This document shows positions 6,548 to 12,566 of a stretch of DNA of 16,500 bases, piece after piece. Position numbers and translations under genes: made by a program. The stretch covers positions 1 to 16,500 of the forward strand of contig JBKGHI010000205.1 in NCBI GenBank assembly GCA_046520405.1. The letters run 5' to 3'. The notes beneath the pieces are model-generated. The model saw only the letters and a program-made list of their open reading frames with translations, was not told the DNA's origin and searched no databases. The DNA comes from Myxococcus sp046520405. GTDB taxonomy: Bacteria > Myxococcota > Myxococcia > Myxococcales > Myxococcaceae. Each line of letters begins with the position of its first letter. Position 1 is the first letter of the stretch.

Positions 6548-7820
6548 AGACCTGGGAGCGGAGTACGCGGACGGTGACTGGTCCAGCAGCACGTGGTTTC
6601 TGTCAGAGAAACACGAAGCACTCTTCCAAGACGTTGGGCTACCCTTGGAACTGCGGCGTACCGCGGCGGCCAAGCTGCGGTTGGTATATCCCCCGGAGGT
6701 CTGCCGTGAGATGCTGCGGCGGGGAGGGGATGGCGGAATCATTCTTTCCTTGTTTCATCAGTGGATTGGCCACCTCATTCCATTGCTGAGGCTTGGGCTT
6801 GATCTGCACGTCTTGGGTGATGCCGTGGATGAGAAGTACTTCCATCGGCTACGCTTCAGAGACCAGTATCATTCTACGGTTTTCGAGATTGCCGTATGGG
6901 CCAACCTGAAGCGAGGTGCCTACATCTTCGAGCGCGAACCCCGTGGCCCTGGCAAAAAGAGACCTGACTTCGCGGTCTCGGTGAGTGGAAACAGGTATGT
7001 TGTGGAACTGAAGGCTCTTCAGCGTCCCGAGGTGGATCAGTTGGCTGCGGACGTGAGCTGGGGCTTTTCTGAATGCTCCAATTTGGTGGCGCCAGGACTC
7101 TTCATTACAATTCATCCATCAGCGGAGTACGCCCAGAAGGCTTTCAGAGGGGAGGGGCGAAACGAGATCCGCAAGCAACTGAGCGAAATCAAGCGCGCGT
7201 TTGCACAGCGCGCTGAGGAGATTGCGCAAGTTGGCGTAGCGCCTGGGCACTATGAAGTTCCACCTTACGGGTGGATCCAGGTTGAAGCAGCCGACTACAA
7301 GTATGGTGGGTTTCAGTGCCTCTTTATTCCGGAGTTGACCCCGTCTGAGAAGGCTAAGCGTCTGGTCAAGGATGTAGAGGAGAAGTCCAAGCAGCTCCCG
7401 CCGGACGCGATTGGAGTTTTGCTGCTGGAGGTAGGGACGTTGGAACGACCTGACCTGCTGGAGTTCGAGTTGCGCAGAAGGGTTAACGAGCGTCCCAGTT
7501 TGTTTTTGCATTGCAGGATCGTCGTTCTTTGTGGCGTTCTGCCGGGTGCTCGTGGTGAATTAGAGCGATGTGCGCACCTTGTGCCGTTGAAGGATTATCA
7601 GGTGACCCTGGCCGAGGTAATGCTCCTGCAGTCTCTGGTACAAGGGACGCCTCGTGACTGGTTGCGCGTTTCTGAAAGAGTGACGACGAGCCCCATTGCC
7701 AAGGCCAGCTTGGTTCCAGGTGGAAGCGTGTCCATTAGGTTCAACCTGAATGATATCAACGATGATGTTATTGTCGTTGAGACGGGGCCAGCTTCGAAGG
7801 ACGAAGAGTCGGAGACCTGA
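6531..7820 (+). CDS. Uncharacterised protein with a PD-(D/E)XK nuclease-like core
   Basis: A 429-residue protein starting at ATG 6531, with GGGAAGG about ten bases upstream. I do not recognise the family. Residues 117-163 carry a restriction-endonuclease-type core: a helix with Glu119 (FEIAVWANL), then RPDF with Asp146, a beta strand, and VVELKAL with Glu159 and Lys161. This is the E...PD...ExK order of PD-(D/E)XK nucleases. Residues 1-110 are mostly helical with aromatic patches. Residues 200-240 are charged and helical, and the tail is acidic. There is no signal peptide or membrane span. Base composition is clearly lower in GC than the flanks: 31 of 60 bases in each of two lines counted (7081-7140 and 7321-7380). 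It is the only complete plus-strand gene between two minus-strand clusters. Horizontal origin and a defence or toxin role are inferences. Confidence 0.7.
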   Translation: MALTDEDLGAEYADGDWSSSTWFLSEKHEALFQDVGLPLELRRTAAAKLRLVYPPEVCREMLRRGGDGGIILSLFHQWIGHLIPLLRLGLDLHVLGDAVDEKYFHRLRFRDQYHSTVFEIAVWANLKRGAYIFEREPRGPGKKRPDFAVSVSGNRYVVELKALQRPEVDQLAADVSWGFSECSNLVAPGLFITIHPSAEYAQKAFRGEGRNEIRKQLSEIKRAFAQRAEEIAQVGVAPGHYEVPPYGWIQVEAADYKYGGFQCLFIPELTPSEKAKRLVKDVEEKSKQLPPDAIGVLLLEVGTLERPDLLEFELRRRVNERPSLFLHCRIVVLCGVLPGARGELERCAHLVPLKDYQVTLAEVMLLQSLVQGTPRDWLRVSERVTTSPIAKASLVPGGSVSIRFNLNDINDDVIVVETGPASKDEESET

Positions 7821-7847
7821 CGCAGCGGGAGCCCGAGAGCGCATTGC

Positions 7848-7881
7848 TGACTGCATCAAGAGATTCAAATGTATGCAGTCA
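7848..7881. repeat. 9-bp inverted repeat downstream of the PD-(D/E)XK gene
   Basis: TGACTGCAT at 7848-7856 and ATGCAGTCA at 7873-7881 are perfect inverted copies with a 16-base spacer. The repeat lies 28 bases after the stop codon and ends 8 bases before the selC-like sequence. It could form a transcription-terminator hairpin, although a G-run rather than a T-run follows on the plus strand. Alternatively it could be a protein-binding site linked to an attachment site. Confidence 0.5.
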
Positions 7882-7888
7882 AGGGGGG

Positions 7889-7985
7889 CGGTTGGGCACG
7901 GGAATCGAACTCGCCAGGGACGCCTCTCGGCGCCCCTCATCGGTTTTGAAGCCCCGCCACCCCGATCCGCGAGGTGTCCGGGGGA
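7889..7985 (-). pseudogene. selC: Degenerate tRNA-Sec (selC-like) sequence
   Basis: Read on the minus strand, the segment has tRNA-Sec features in order. These are a D arm (ACCTCG/CGGGGT, 6 bp, loop CGGAT), the anticodon loop CTTCAAA with UCA at its centre, a long variable arm (GGGGCGCC-GAGA-GGCGTCCC), and a T loop TTCGATT. It is not intact. The anticodon stem keeps only about two pairs, the T stem has an A-C mismatch (GCGAG/CCCGT), and the 3' acceptor GCCCAACC does not pair with the 5' side. The final CCA reads CCC. tRNA-Sec reads UGA as selenocysteine; this copy should not. The sequence suggests a decayed selC copy or an integration scar, since selC is a classic target of genomic islands. 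A functional gene cannot be excluded without folding software. Confidence 0.55.
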
Positions 7986-8098
7986 TTGAGGGTCGGCCGG
8001 TTTCCCTCTGGAGCGGGGCGGGTGGAGCGTCCATGGCGGTCCACCCGCGTCCGTTCATCTTGGGTACAGCTTGGGTACGAGGGTGGAGACGGCAGGGG

Positions 8099-8695
8099 TC
8101 AGGGGCCATTGGCTGCATCGGGGCCGGTTAAGTCCGTGAACTTCGCGCCGGTGATGCCCGCGCGCTCCAGGGCCTCCTTGATCTCCTCGGACACGATCAG
8201 GGCCACGGTCCAGCCCCAGGTGCGGAACACCTTGGCGCCTTCCACCTTCGCCGGGTCGATGCGCATCCCGGACACCGAGGAGTAGGTACCCACCTTTTCC
8301 GGCATCCCGTCCTCTGGGGTCCAGTACCGCACCTCCTCGCACGCAGCGTCGTCGATGCACTTCACCAGCCGGGTGGCGTTGAGGATGAAGTGCTGAGCGG
8401 GCTGGGAGTCGATCTCCACCGGGAAGAACTGCACGTCGTCGGGCGCCACCTCGGTGATGAGGGAGGCGACCCGGGCGTGGACGACGGGGATGCTGAATGC
8501 CGCGTGGGAGTAGTCGAGCGGCTTGCCGGAGAGCTTGATGGGGATCTTGATGCGCTCGTCCGACTGCGCCCGTTGCCCGATCCTGAACTGCCACGGGTCA
8601 TCAAGCTTCCGGCCCTCGTGATCGAGAGGATGCCCCAACTCCCACCGGCCGGAGAGGTACACATCATCGGTCAACTTGAAGAACCGCTTCGGCAT
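8099..8695 (-). CDS. Imm11-family immunity protein (SitI-like)
   Basis: A 198-residue soluble protein starting at ATG 8695-8693; a purine-rich GGAAGAA lies about ten bases upstream. It starts 15 nt after the stop of the SitA5-like toxin, the expected place for the matching antidote. Family support comes from the Imm11 arrangement: an N-terminal FFKLTDDVYLSGRW segment, a central HFILNATRLVKCID region, the block AKVEGAKVFRTWGW shared with the other Imm11 protein here (2582-3169), and a C-terminal ALERAGITGAKF helix. Overall similarity between the two Imm11 proteins looks low outside that block, consistent with each being specific for its own toxin. It should protect the cell and its kin from the nuclease. 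Pairing is inferred from position. Confidence 0.85.
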   Translation of the reverse strand: MPKRFFKLTDDVYLSGRWELGHPLDHEGRKLDDPWQFRIGQRAQSDERIKIPIKLSGKPLDYSHAAFSIPVVHARVASLITEVAPDDVQFFPVEIDSQPAQHFILNATRLVKCIDDAACEEVRYWTPEDGMPEKVGTYSSVSGMRIDPAKVEGAKVFRTWGWTVALIVSEEIKEALERAGITGAKFTDLTGPDAANGP

Positions 8696-8710
8696 GAGGT
8701 TATTCTTCCG

Positions 8711-10087
8711 TCATTCGGCTCGGGTCACCAGCCGATTGAGCTTGGTCCTCTGTTTCGAGATCTCGCGCGCCAACACACCGAGGCTCTTCGTCAGCGCCTC
8801 CCGGCAACGCTCAATGCTCTTACAGGTCGTTGTTGCTTCGTCCAGCCGCTCGTAGACCTCCTCATGGTACTCCCTCGGGTGCGGCCCCTTGTGGCCGGGG
8901 ACGCGGACCTGGTTCGCCGCATCGTCGAGCGACATGCCCGCCCGGTCGAAGATCTCCTGGTACCTTGGCGTCCAGGGCCCCCCGTTGTTGGTGGACGTGC
9001 TGAACTTGTCGGAGGCGATGTGGTGCCAGGGGCCTTCCGTGTCCACCGGTGCCGTGCTACCGGCGCTCGTCCCGCGTGCCGCCATGGCCAGCGCACCAGG
9101 AGCGAGCGCGATGGTGATGGCCCCCTCGGAGGGGACAGCCACCGAGCCCACTTCCGCGATCGCCGTGAACCGGAAGCCCCCCTGGACTTCGGCCACCCGC
9201 ACCGCCTGTACGGAGCCCGGAAGCCCCGGTGCCTTGACCGCCAGCCCTGCGGTGCTCCCAATGGCGGCGGTCGCGAGCATGACGAAGACTTGCGCCGCGT
9301 TCTCGCCCATGACCTTGCCGTACTTTTCGCCAGCCGTGCGTACCTCATCGAAGGTCGTCGCGACCGCTACCTCCTCGGCAAGCTGCCGCCACCCTGCGAT
9401 CAGGTTCCAAACGGTGTCCACCCCCAAGTAGGCGATGAGGCATGCCGTCAGGGTGGCGGCTACGCCCTTACTCACCGGCTCGGGCAGCAACCAGAGGCCG
9501 AGGTACACGGCCATGGCCGTGATGATGGTGTTCCGCACCGCTACCGGATCCACCATCTTTCCCAGCGCCTCATGGGTCTCGTCCATGACCGAACCCATGG
9601 CGAACTGGAGGGCCAGGGTACGCTTGGCCTCGTCGTCAAGAGTGGGGCCGTCCTCCAGCAGATGCAGGCAATCACGGGTGCGTTGCGTCCGCTCGCACCA
9701 GCGGCCGTAAGCGCGCGTGAGTTCTGAATCCGCCTCCGGCCTCCATGCCTCGGACGGTGGGAGGAGGTTGTTGTACGAGTCCTGCTCCGAGCCAACAGAC
9801 ACGAGACCGAGGCGCCCTCGCGCGCCTGCGTACGCATCATTCGCGGGGAACCAGAACAGCCGCCGAGCGTCCGATCGCGGTTGGGCGGACCGGGGCACGT
9901 CTCGGCCCAACTTCGCAACGGCCTCCTCAAAGTCGTCTTCGTCCAACTCCACCGGTCCCGCGTCACCGGAGCGTGGAGTGAAGGTGAGGGGCTTGCCCCG
10001 GCCTGTGTCCAGCCGCACCGCTCTTGTCGCGCTACTGCACCCGGCCAGCACCATGAGCAGTAGGGGAATCGACCATCGTGGCAGCAT
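8711..10087 (-). CDS. sitA5: SitA5-family polymorphic toxin lipoprotein with C-terminal AHH nuclease
   Basis: A 458-residue protein starting at ATG 10087-10085, with GGGGGG about six bases upstream. Residues 1-17 form a lipoprotein signal (hydrophobic run, then LAGC with Cys17). The body matches SitA5-type proteins: WFPANDAYAGARGRLGLVS, the segment around residues 150-185, and hydrophobic stretches at about 187-201, 208-222 and 265-283. The C-terminal toxin domain (about 350-440) has WHHIASDKF with His355-His356, then GHKGPHPREYH with His399, His403 and His408, the AHH nuclease layout. SitA toxins of Myxococcus move between sibling cells by TraA/TraB outer-membrane exchange and kill recipients lacking the matching SitI. 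The Imm11 gene follows directly. No sitB-like helper was seen in the window. Confidence 0.85.
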   Translation of the reverse strand: MLPRWSIPLLLMVLAGCSSATRAVRLDTGRGKPLTFTPRSGDAGPVELDEDDFEEAVAKLGRDVPRSAQPRSDARRLFWFPANDAYAGARGRLGLVSVGSEQDSYNNLLPPSEAWRPEADSELTRAYGRWCERTQRTRDCLHLLEDGPTLDDEAKRTLALQFAMGSVMDETHEALGKMVDPVAVRNTIITAMAVYLGLWLLPEPVSKGVAATLTACLIAYLGVDTVWNLIAGWRQLAEEVAVATTFDEVRTAGEKYGKVMGENAAQVFVMLATAAIGSTAGLAVKAPGLPGSVQAVRVAEVQGGFRFTAIAEVGSVAVPSEGAITIALAPGALAMAARGTSAGSTAPVDTEGPWHHIASDKFSTSTNNGGPWTPRYQEIFDRAGMSLDDAANQVRVPGHKGPHPREYHEEVYERLDEATTTCKSIERCREALTKSLGVLAREISKQRTKLNRLVTRAE

Positions 10088-10109
10088 GCGGAGCCCCCCT
10101 GGCGCTGGC

Positions 10110-10126
10110 CTCCCGTTCGCCGGGAG
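10110..10126. promoter_or_regulatory. Stem-loop in the sitA5 leader
   Basis: CTCCCG and CGGGAG are perfect 6-bp complements around the loop TTCGC. They lie 23 bases upstream of the sitA5 start codon, just before its G-rich ribosome binding site. It may influence translation or mRNA stability. It could be chance in GC-rich DNA. I could not identify a convincing promoter in 10127-10291. Confidence 0.3.
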
Positions 10127-10291
10127 TCCATCGTCGTCATGAGGTCGTGTAATACCAGATAGAGCTGACAGATGCTCCGGACTGACCCAGCGCTGTGTCG
10201 AGTGCGTGGGGCTGACGGCGTGCCTACGGGAACTGCACGCCCTGCTCGGATCTCAGCGCGCGGGCGGCCGATATCTCGTGCAGCTTACCGG

Positions 10292-10555
10292 TCACTCCTG
10301 TTTGAACCGGCATTTGAAGCACCACGACTGAGGCTCGATCTCGGAGTCGTCTGGCCGCATCCTCCGCCATCCGAAGAGGGAGTCGATGTCGCCAACTTTG
10401 TTGCAGTGGGGGCACCTCGTAGTTGGGCCGTGGCGCGCGCGAGCGTGGCGCAACTCGTCTTCGGTGAACGTTCCTTCCTGCGTCTTGGGCTTCTGCGCTG
10501 GCTTCGAGATCGAGATCCCGCGCCACGTATCCTGGCCGAGCCTAACACTACTGCG
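10292..10555 (-). CDS. Small zinc-ribbon protein, start codon not found
   Basis: An open minus frame ends with TGA at 10294-10292. Its C-terminal part reads RCPHCNKVGDIDSLFGWRR and ends SWCFKCRFKQE. The two CxxC pairs about 30 residues apart are the signature of a structural zinc ribbon. The preceding part (DTWRGISISKP, then EGTFTEDELRHARARHG) also looks like real protein and has GC-rich third positions. No ATG or GTG occurs in frame between the upstream TGA (10558-10556) and the conserved region. The only canonical candidate is a TTG at 10453-10451, which would cut into it. The 5' end may therefore have been lost, or an unusual start may be used. I know no function; similar small zinc-ribbon proteins are usually unannotated. 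Confidence 0.55.
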   Translation of the reverse strand, partial: RSSVRLGQDTWRGISISKPAQKPKTQEGTFTEDELRHARARHGPTTRCPHCNKVGDIDSLFGWRRMRPDDSEIEPQSWCFKCRFKQE

Positions 10556-10770
10556 TCAGGGACCCGATGGATGGACGGGGAGGTCGGGCGGGCGACGTGA
10601 GGTGCGATGGGGGTTGGTGCGGTGGCAGGTCGGACAGCGAGGCAACCAGGTGGCAATCACCCGCGCCATCGCGAGCCGTGCGGTGATGAAGCTGTCGTGG
10701 AAGGTAACCGTCCGACCAGTGTCGTGGCGTGAGTGGTTGCAGGCGGACGCGGTCCGTGGTCGGCGCGCGC
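10556..10770 (-). pseudogene. Cys/His-rich coding fragment abutting the IS66 end
   Basis: A minus frame with strongly GC-rich third positions encodes a segment starting CNHSRHD, then TVTFHDSFITARLAMARV, then LPRCPTCHRTNPHR, and stops at TGA 10558-10556. C-x-H and C-P-T-C-H clusters suggest a small metal-binding protein. The recognisable part begins about 50 bases beyond the transposase stop. It has no start of its own, so it may be the 3' piece of a gene cut by IS66 insertion. The last 15 or so residues look like non-coding sequence. It is in the same frame as the zinc-ribbon ORF that follows. Neither a family nor a function can be given. Confidence 0.35.
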
Positions 10771-10779
10771 CGCGAGGAT

Positions 10780-12342
10780 TTAGAGGCCGGGCTGGAGAGC
10801 TGCGTCAGGCGGCTCGGCGACGCGTCGCCTTTTCCACTCGTGAGGCAGTAGTTCGCCGATGCGCGAGTTGGGATGCGTCTGCACCCGCAGCAGCACGTCA
10901 GCCAGGTACGCCTCGGGGTTGACGCCGTTGGTCTCGCAGGTGGCTACCAGCGCGTAGGGGCCCGCAAGGTTTTCGCCCGCGGCCTCGTGGCCGACGAAGA
11001 GGAAATTCTTCCGGCCCAGGGCCGCCTTCCGCAGCGCCGCTTCCGAGCGGTTGTTGTCGAGAGGCAGGCGCTCATTCCCGACGAAGCGAGTGAGGGCCTC
11101 CCACTGTTTGCGCGCGTAGGAGATGGCCTGGCCCAGCGGACTCTTGGGCGGGTGGCGCGGGGCCTGCGCTTCGAGCCAGGCGTGCAGCCTGGCGAGGACG
11201 GGGGCGCTGTGCTGCTGACGCAGCTCGCGGTGGGCGGCGGTGTGCACCGCGTCGGCGTCACGAGCCTGAGCCTCCACGCGGTACAGCTCGAGGATGAAAT
11301 CCAATGCCTCACGCGCCTCGGGCGCGGTGGCCAGCGCGTCGAAGAAACGGCGCCTGCAATGGGCCCAGCAGCCAACGCGCACCCGGCCCTTTGGCAGCGT
11401 CACCGCGTTGTAGCCGGTGTACGCGTCCACCACGAGCGCGCCCGAAGTGCCGCCCAGGACTTCTTTGGGCGTCTTGCTGGCGCGGCCCATGCTGAAGCGG
11501 TATCCGATGAGCCATTGGCCTTCCTCATTCTGGGTGAGGAAAGTCCAGAGGTAGCCCAGCTTCGTCTTCTTCACGTCCAGCACGCGCAGCGGCGTCTCGT
11601 CGGCCCACACCACGTCCGCGGCGGCAATGCATTGCAAGAGGTGCTGCGACAGCGGCAGCAGCACCGAGGCGGCCTGGTGGAAGAGGTCCGTCAGGGTGCT
11701 GCGACTCATGGGCACGCCGCTTCTCTCCACCCGCTGGGCCAGTCGGTGCAGCGGCATGGCATCCGCGCACTTCGACGTCACCACGTGGGCAATGAAGCCA
11801 GGGCCGTACTCGCCCCTGTCCACCACCCGGGCCGGAGGCGGGGCGGTGACGACGCCCCGGCCGCACGCGCACGCCAGGACTTCCTGCACGTGCAGCTGCC
11901 GCTCGAAGCGCGCCGGTACGTACTCGTACACCTTGCTGGTGCGACCCTGGCCCAGCGGCTTCAACTCTTCGCTGCCGCAGGCTGGGCAGTGGCGCTCCTC
12001 GGCTGGCACCGCGTGGCGAATCACTCGCGCTGGCGCCTCCTCGGCCTTCTGGGCCGCCCGCTGCTGGCGCTTCTTCTTCGCGGCCTCGGCCCGCGCCGCC
12101 GTCGAGTCCGCGTCCCTTCGCAACTCAGCGGCCACCGTCGGCAGCTTCTCCGCCCTGCGGCCGAAGACGTGGCGCTGCAGGGCGGCCAGTTGCCCCTTGA
12201 GAGTGTCCACCTCCCCGCCAATGCGGCTCACCTCGGCCTTGAGCTCTTCGGCCTCCTCGCGCCAGGGGCAATGGTGGTCGAGGGGCAGGACACGCGGCAC
12301 GGAGGAGAAACACGCAGCGGATTCCAGCCGTCCTTCTCCCAC
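10780..12342 (-). CDS. tnpC: IS66 family transposase TnpC
   Basis: A 520-residue protein, normal for the family. GTG 12342-12340 is taken as the start because it lies 4 nt after the tnpB stop; a longer in-frame extension reads through tnpB DNA and looks artificial. From the N-terminus it shows a Glu/Leu-rich coiled coil with LKGQLAALQRHVFGRR (about 40-60), a zinc-binding region (CPACGSEEL, then CACGRG), and an RNase H-like catalytic core. The DDE residues are Asp248 (WADETPLRV), Asp306 (VVDAYTGYN) and Glu434 (DNNRSEAALR). The C-terminal IS66 region (VATCETNGVNPEAYL) is present. It catalyses cut-and-join transposition together with TnpA and TnpB. It appears intact, but tnpB is split, so the element may not move by itself. 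Confidence 0.92.
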   Translation of the reverse strand: MGEGRLESAACFSSVPRVLPLDHHCPWREEAEELKAEVSRIGGEVDTLKGQLAALQRHVFGRRAEKLPTVAAELRRDADSTAARAEAAKKKRQQRAAQKAEEAPARVIRHAVPAEERHCPACGSEELKPLGQGRTSKVYEYVPARFERQLHVQEVLACACGRGVVTAPPPARVVDRGEYGPGFIAHVVTSKCADAMPLHRLAQRVERSGVPMSRSTLTDLFHQAASVLLPLSQHLLQCIAAADVVWADETPLRVLDVKKTKLGYLWTFLTQNEEGQWLIGYRFSMGRASKTPKEVLGGTSGALVVDAYTGYNAVTLPKGRVRVGCWAHCRRRFFDALATAPEAREALDFILELYRVEAQARDADAVHTAAHRELRQQHSAPVLARLHAWLEAQAPRHPPKSPLGQAISYARKQWEALTRFVGNERLPLDNNRSEAALRKAALGRKNFLFVGHEAAGENLAGPYALVATCETNGVNPEAYLADVLLRVQTHPNSRIGELLPHEWKRRRVAEPPDAALQPGL

Positions 12343-12346
12343 TAAG

Positions 12347-12538
12347 TCACGTGCCGGTACGCCCGGGAGGCGTCCAGGCGGGCTGGCGCCGCACCTGAGC
12401 CACGTCAATGCCGTCCAGCAGCATCGCCAGTTGCGTGGCGTCCAGGTGCACCACCTGTGTGCCCTCGTCCACCGGTGGCAGCCGGAAGCGCCCCGTCTCC
12501 AGTCGCTTGTACAGCAGCACGAAGCCGCCTCGACTCCA
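12347..12538 (-). pseudogene. tnpB: IS66 TnpB, C-terminal half
   Basis: The frame begins with TGG AGT CGA GGC and encodes WSRGGFVLLYKRLETG, then VHLDATQLAMLLDGID, stopping at TGA 12349-12347. This is the C-terminal half of the IS66 TnpB/Orf2 accessory protein. It has no start codon. It continues exactly the N-terminal half at 15339-15163, which ends VKVLTW: the shared Trp codon (CCA on the plus strand) is present at both junctions. Joined, the two parts give about 121 residues, a normal TnpB length. The gap is filled by the serine-recombinase element. Confidence 0.88.
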
Positions 12539-12566
12539 AACGAGCCGGCATGATGCGTCCCTTCTC

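Noticed and set aside
8058..8080. Repeated TTGGGTAC (two copies) near the selC-like sequence as an attachment or operator site
   Set aside because: Only two short copies 11 bases apart, with no third copy or symmetry; cannot be distinguished from chance.
8390..9727. 445-codon plus-strand ORF opposite the Imm11 and sitA5 genes
   Set aside because: It overlaps two well-supported minus-strand genes; the product is low-complexity with no recognisable fold.
10556..10558. In-frame TGA between two Cys-rich segments as a selenocysteine codon, prompted by the selC-like sequence nearby
   Set aside because: The residues around the TGA do not look like protein, no SECIS-like hairpin was evident, and the tRNA-Sec copy here is degenerate.
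10873..12345. 490-codon plus-strand ORF opposite tnpC
   Set aside because: Antisense shadow of a clearly recognisable IS66 transposase; no domain in the translated product.
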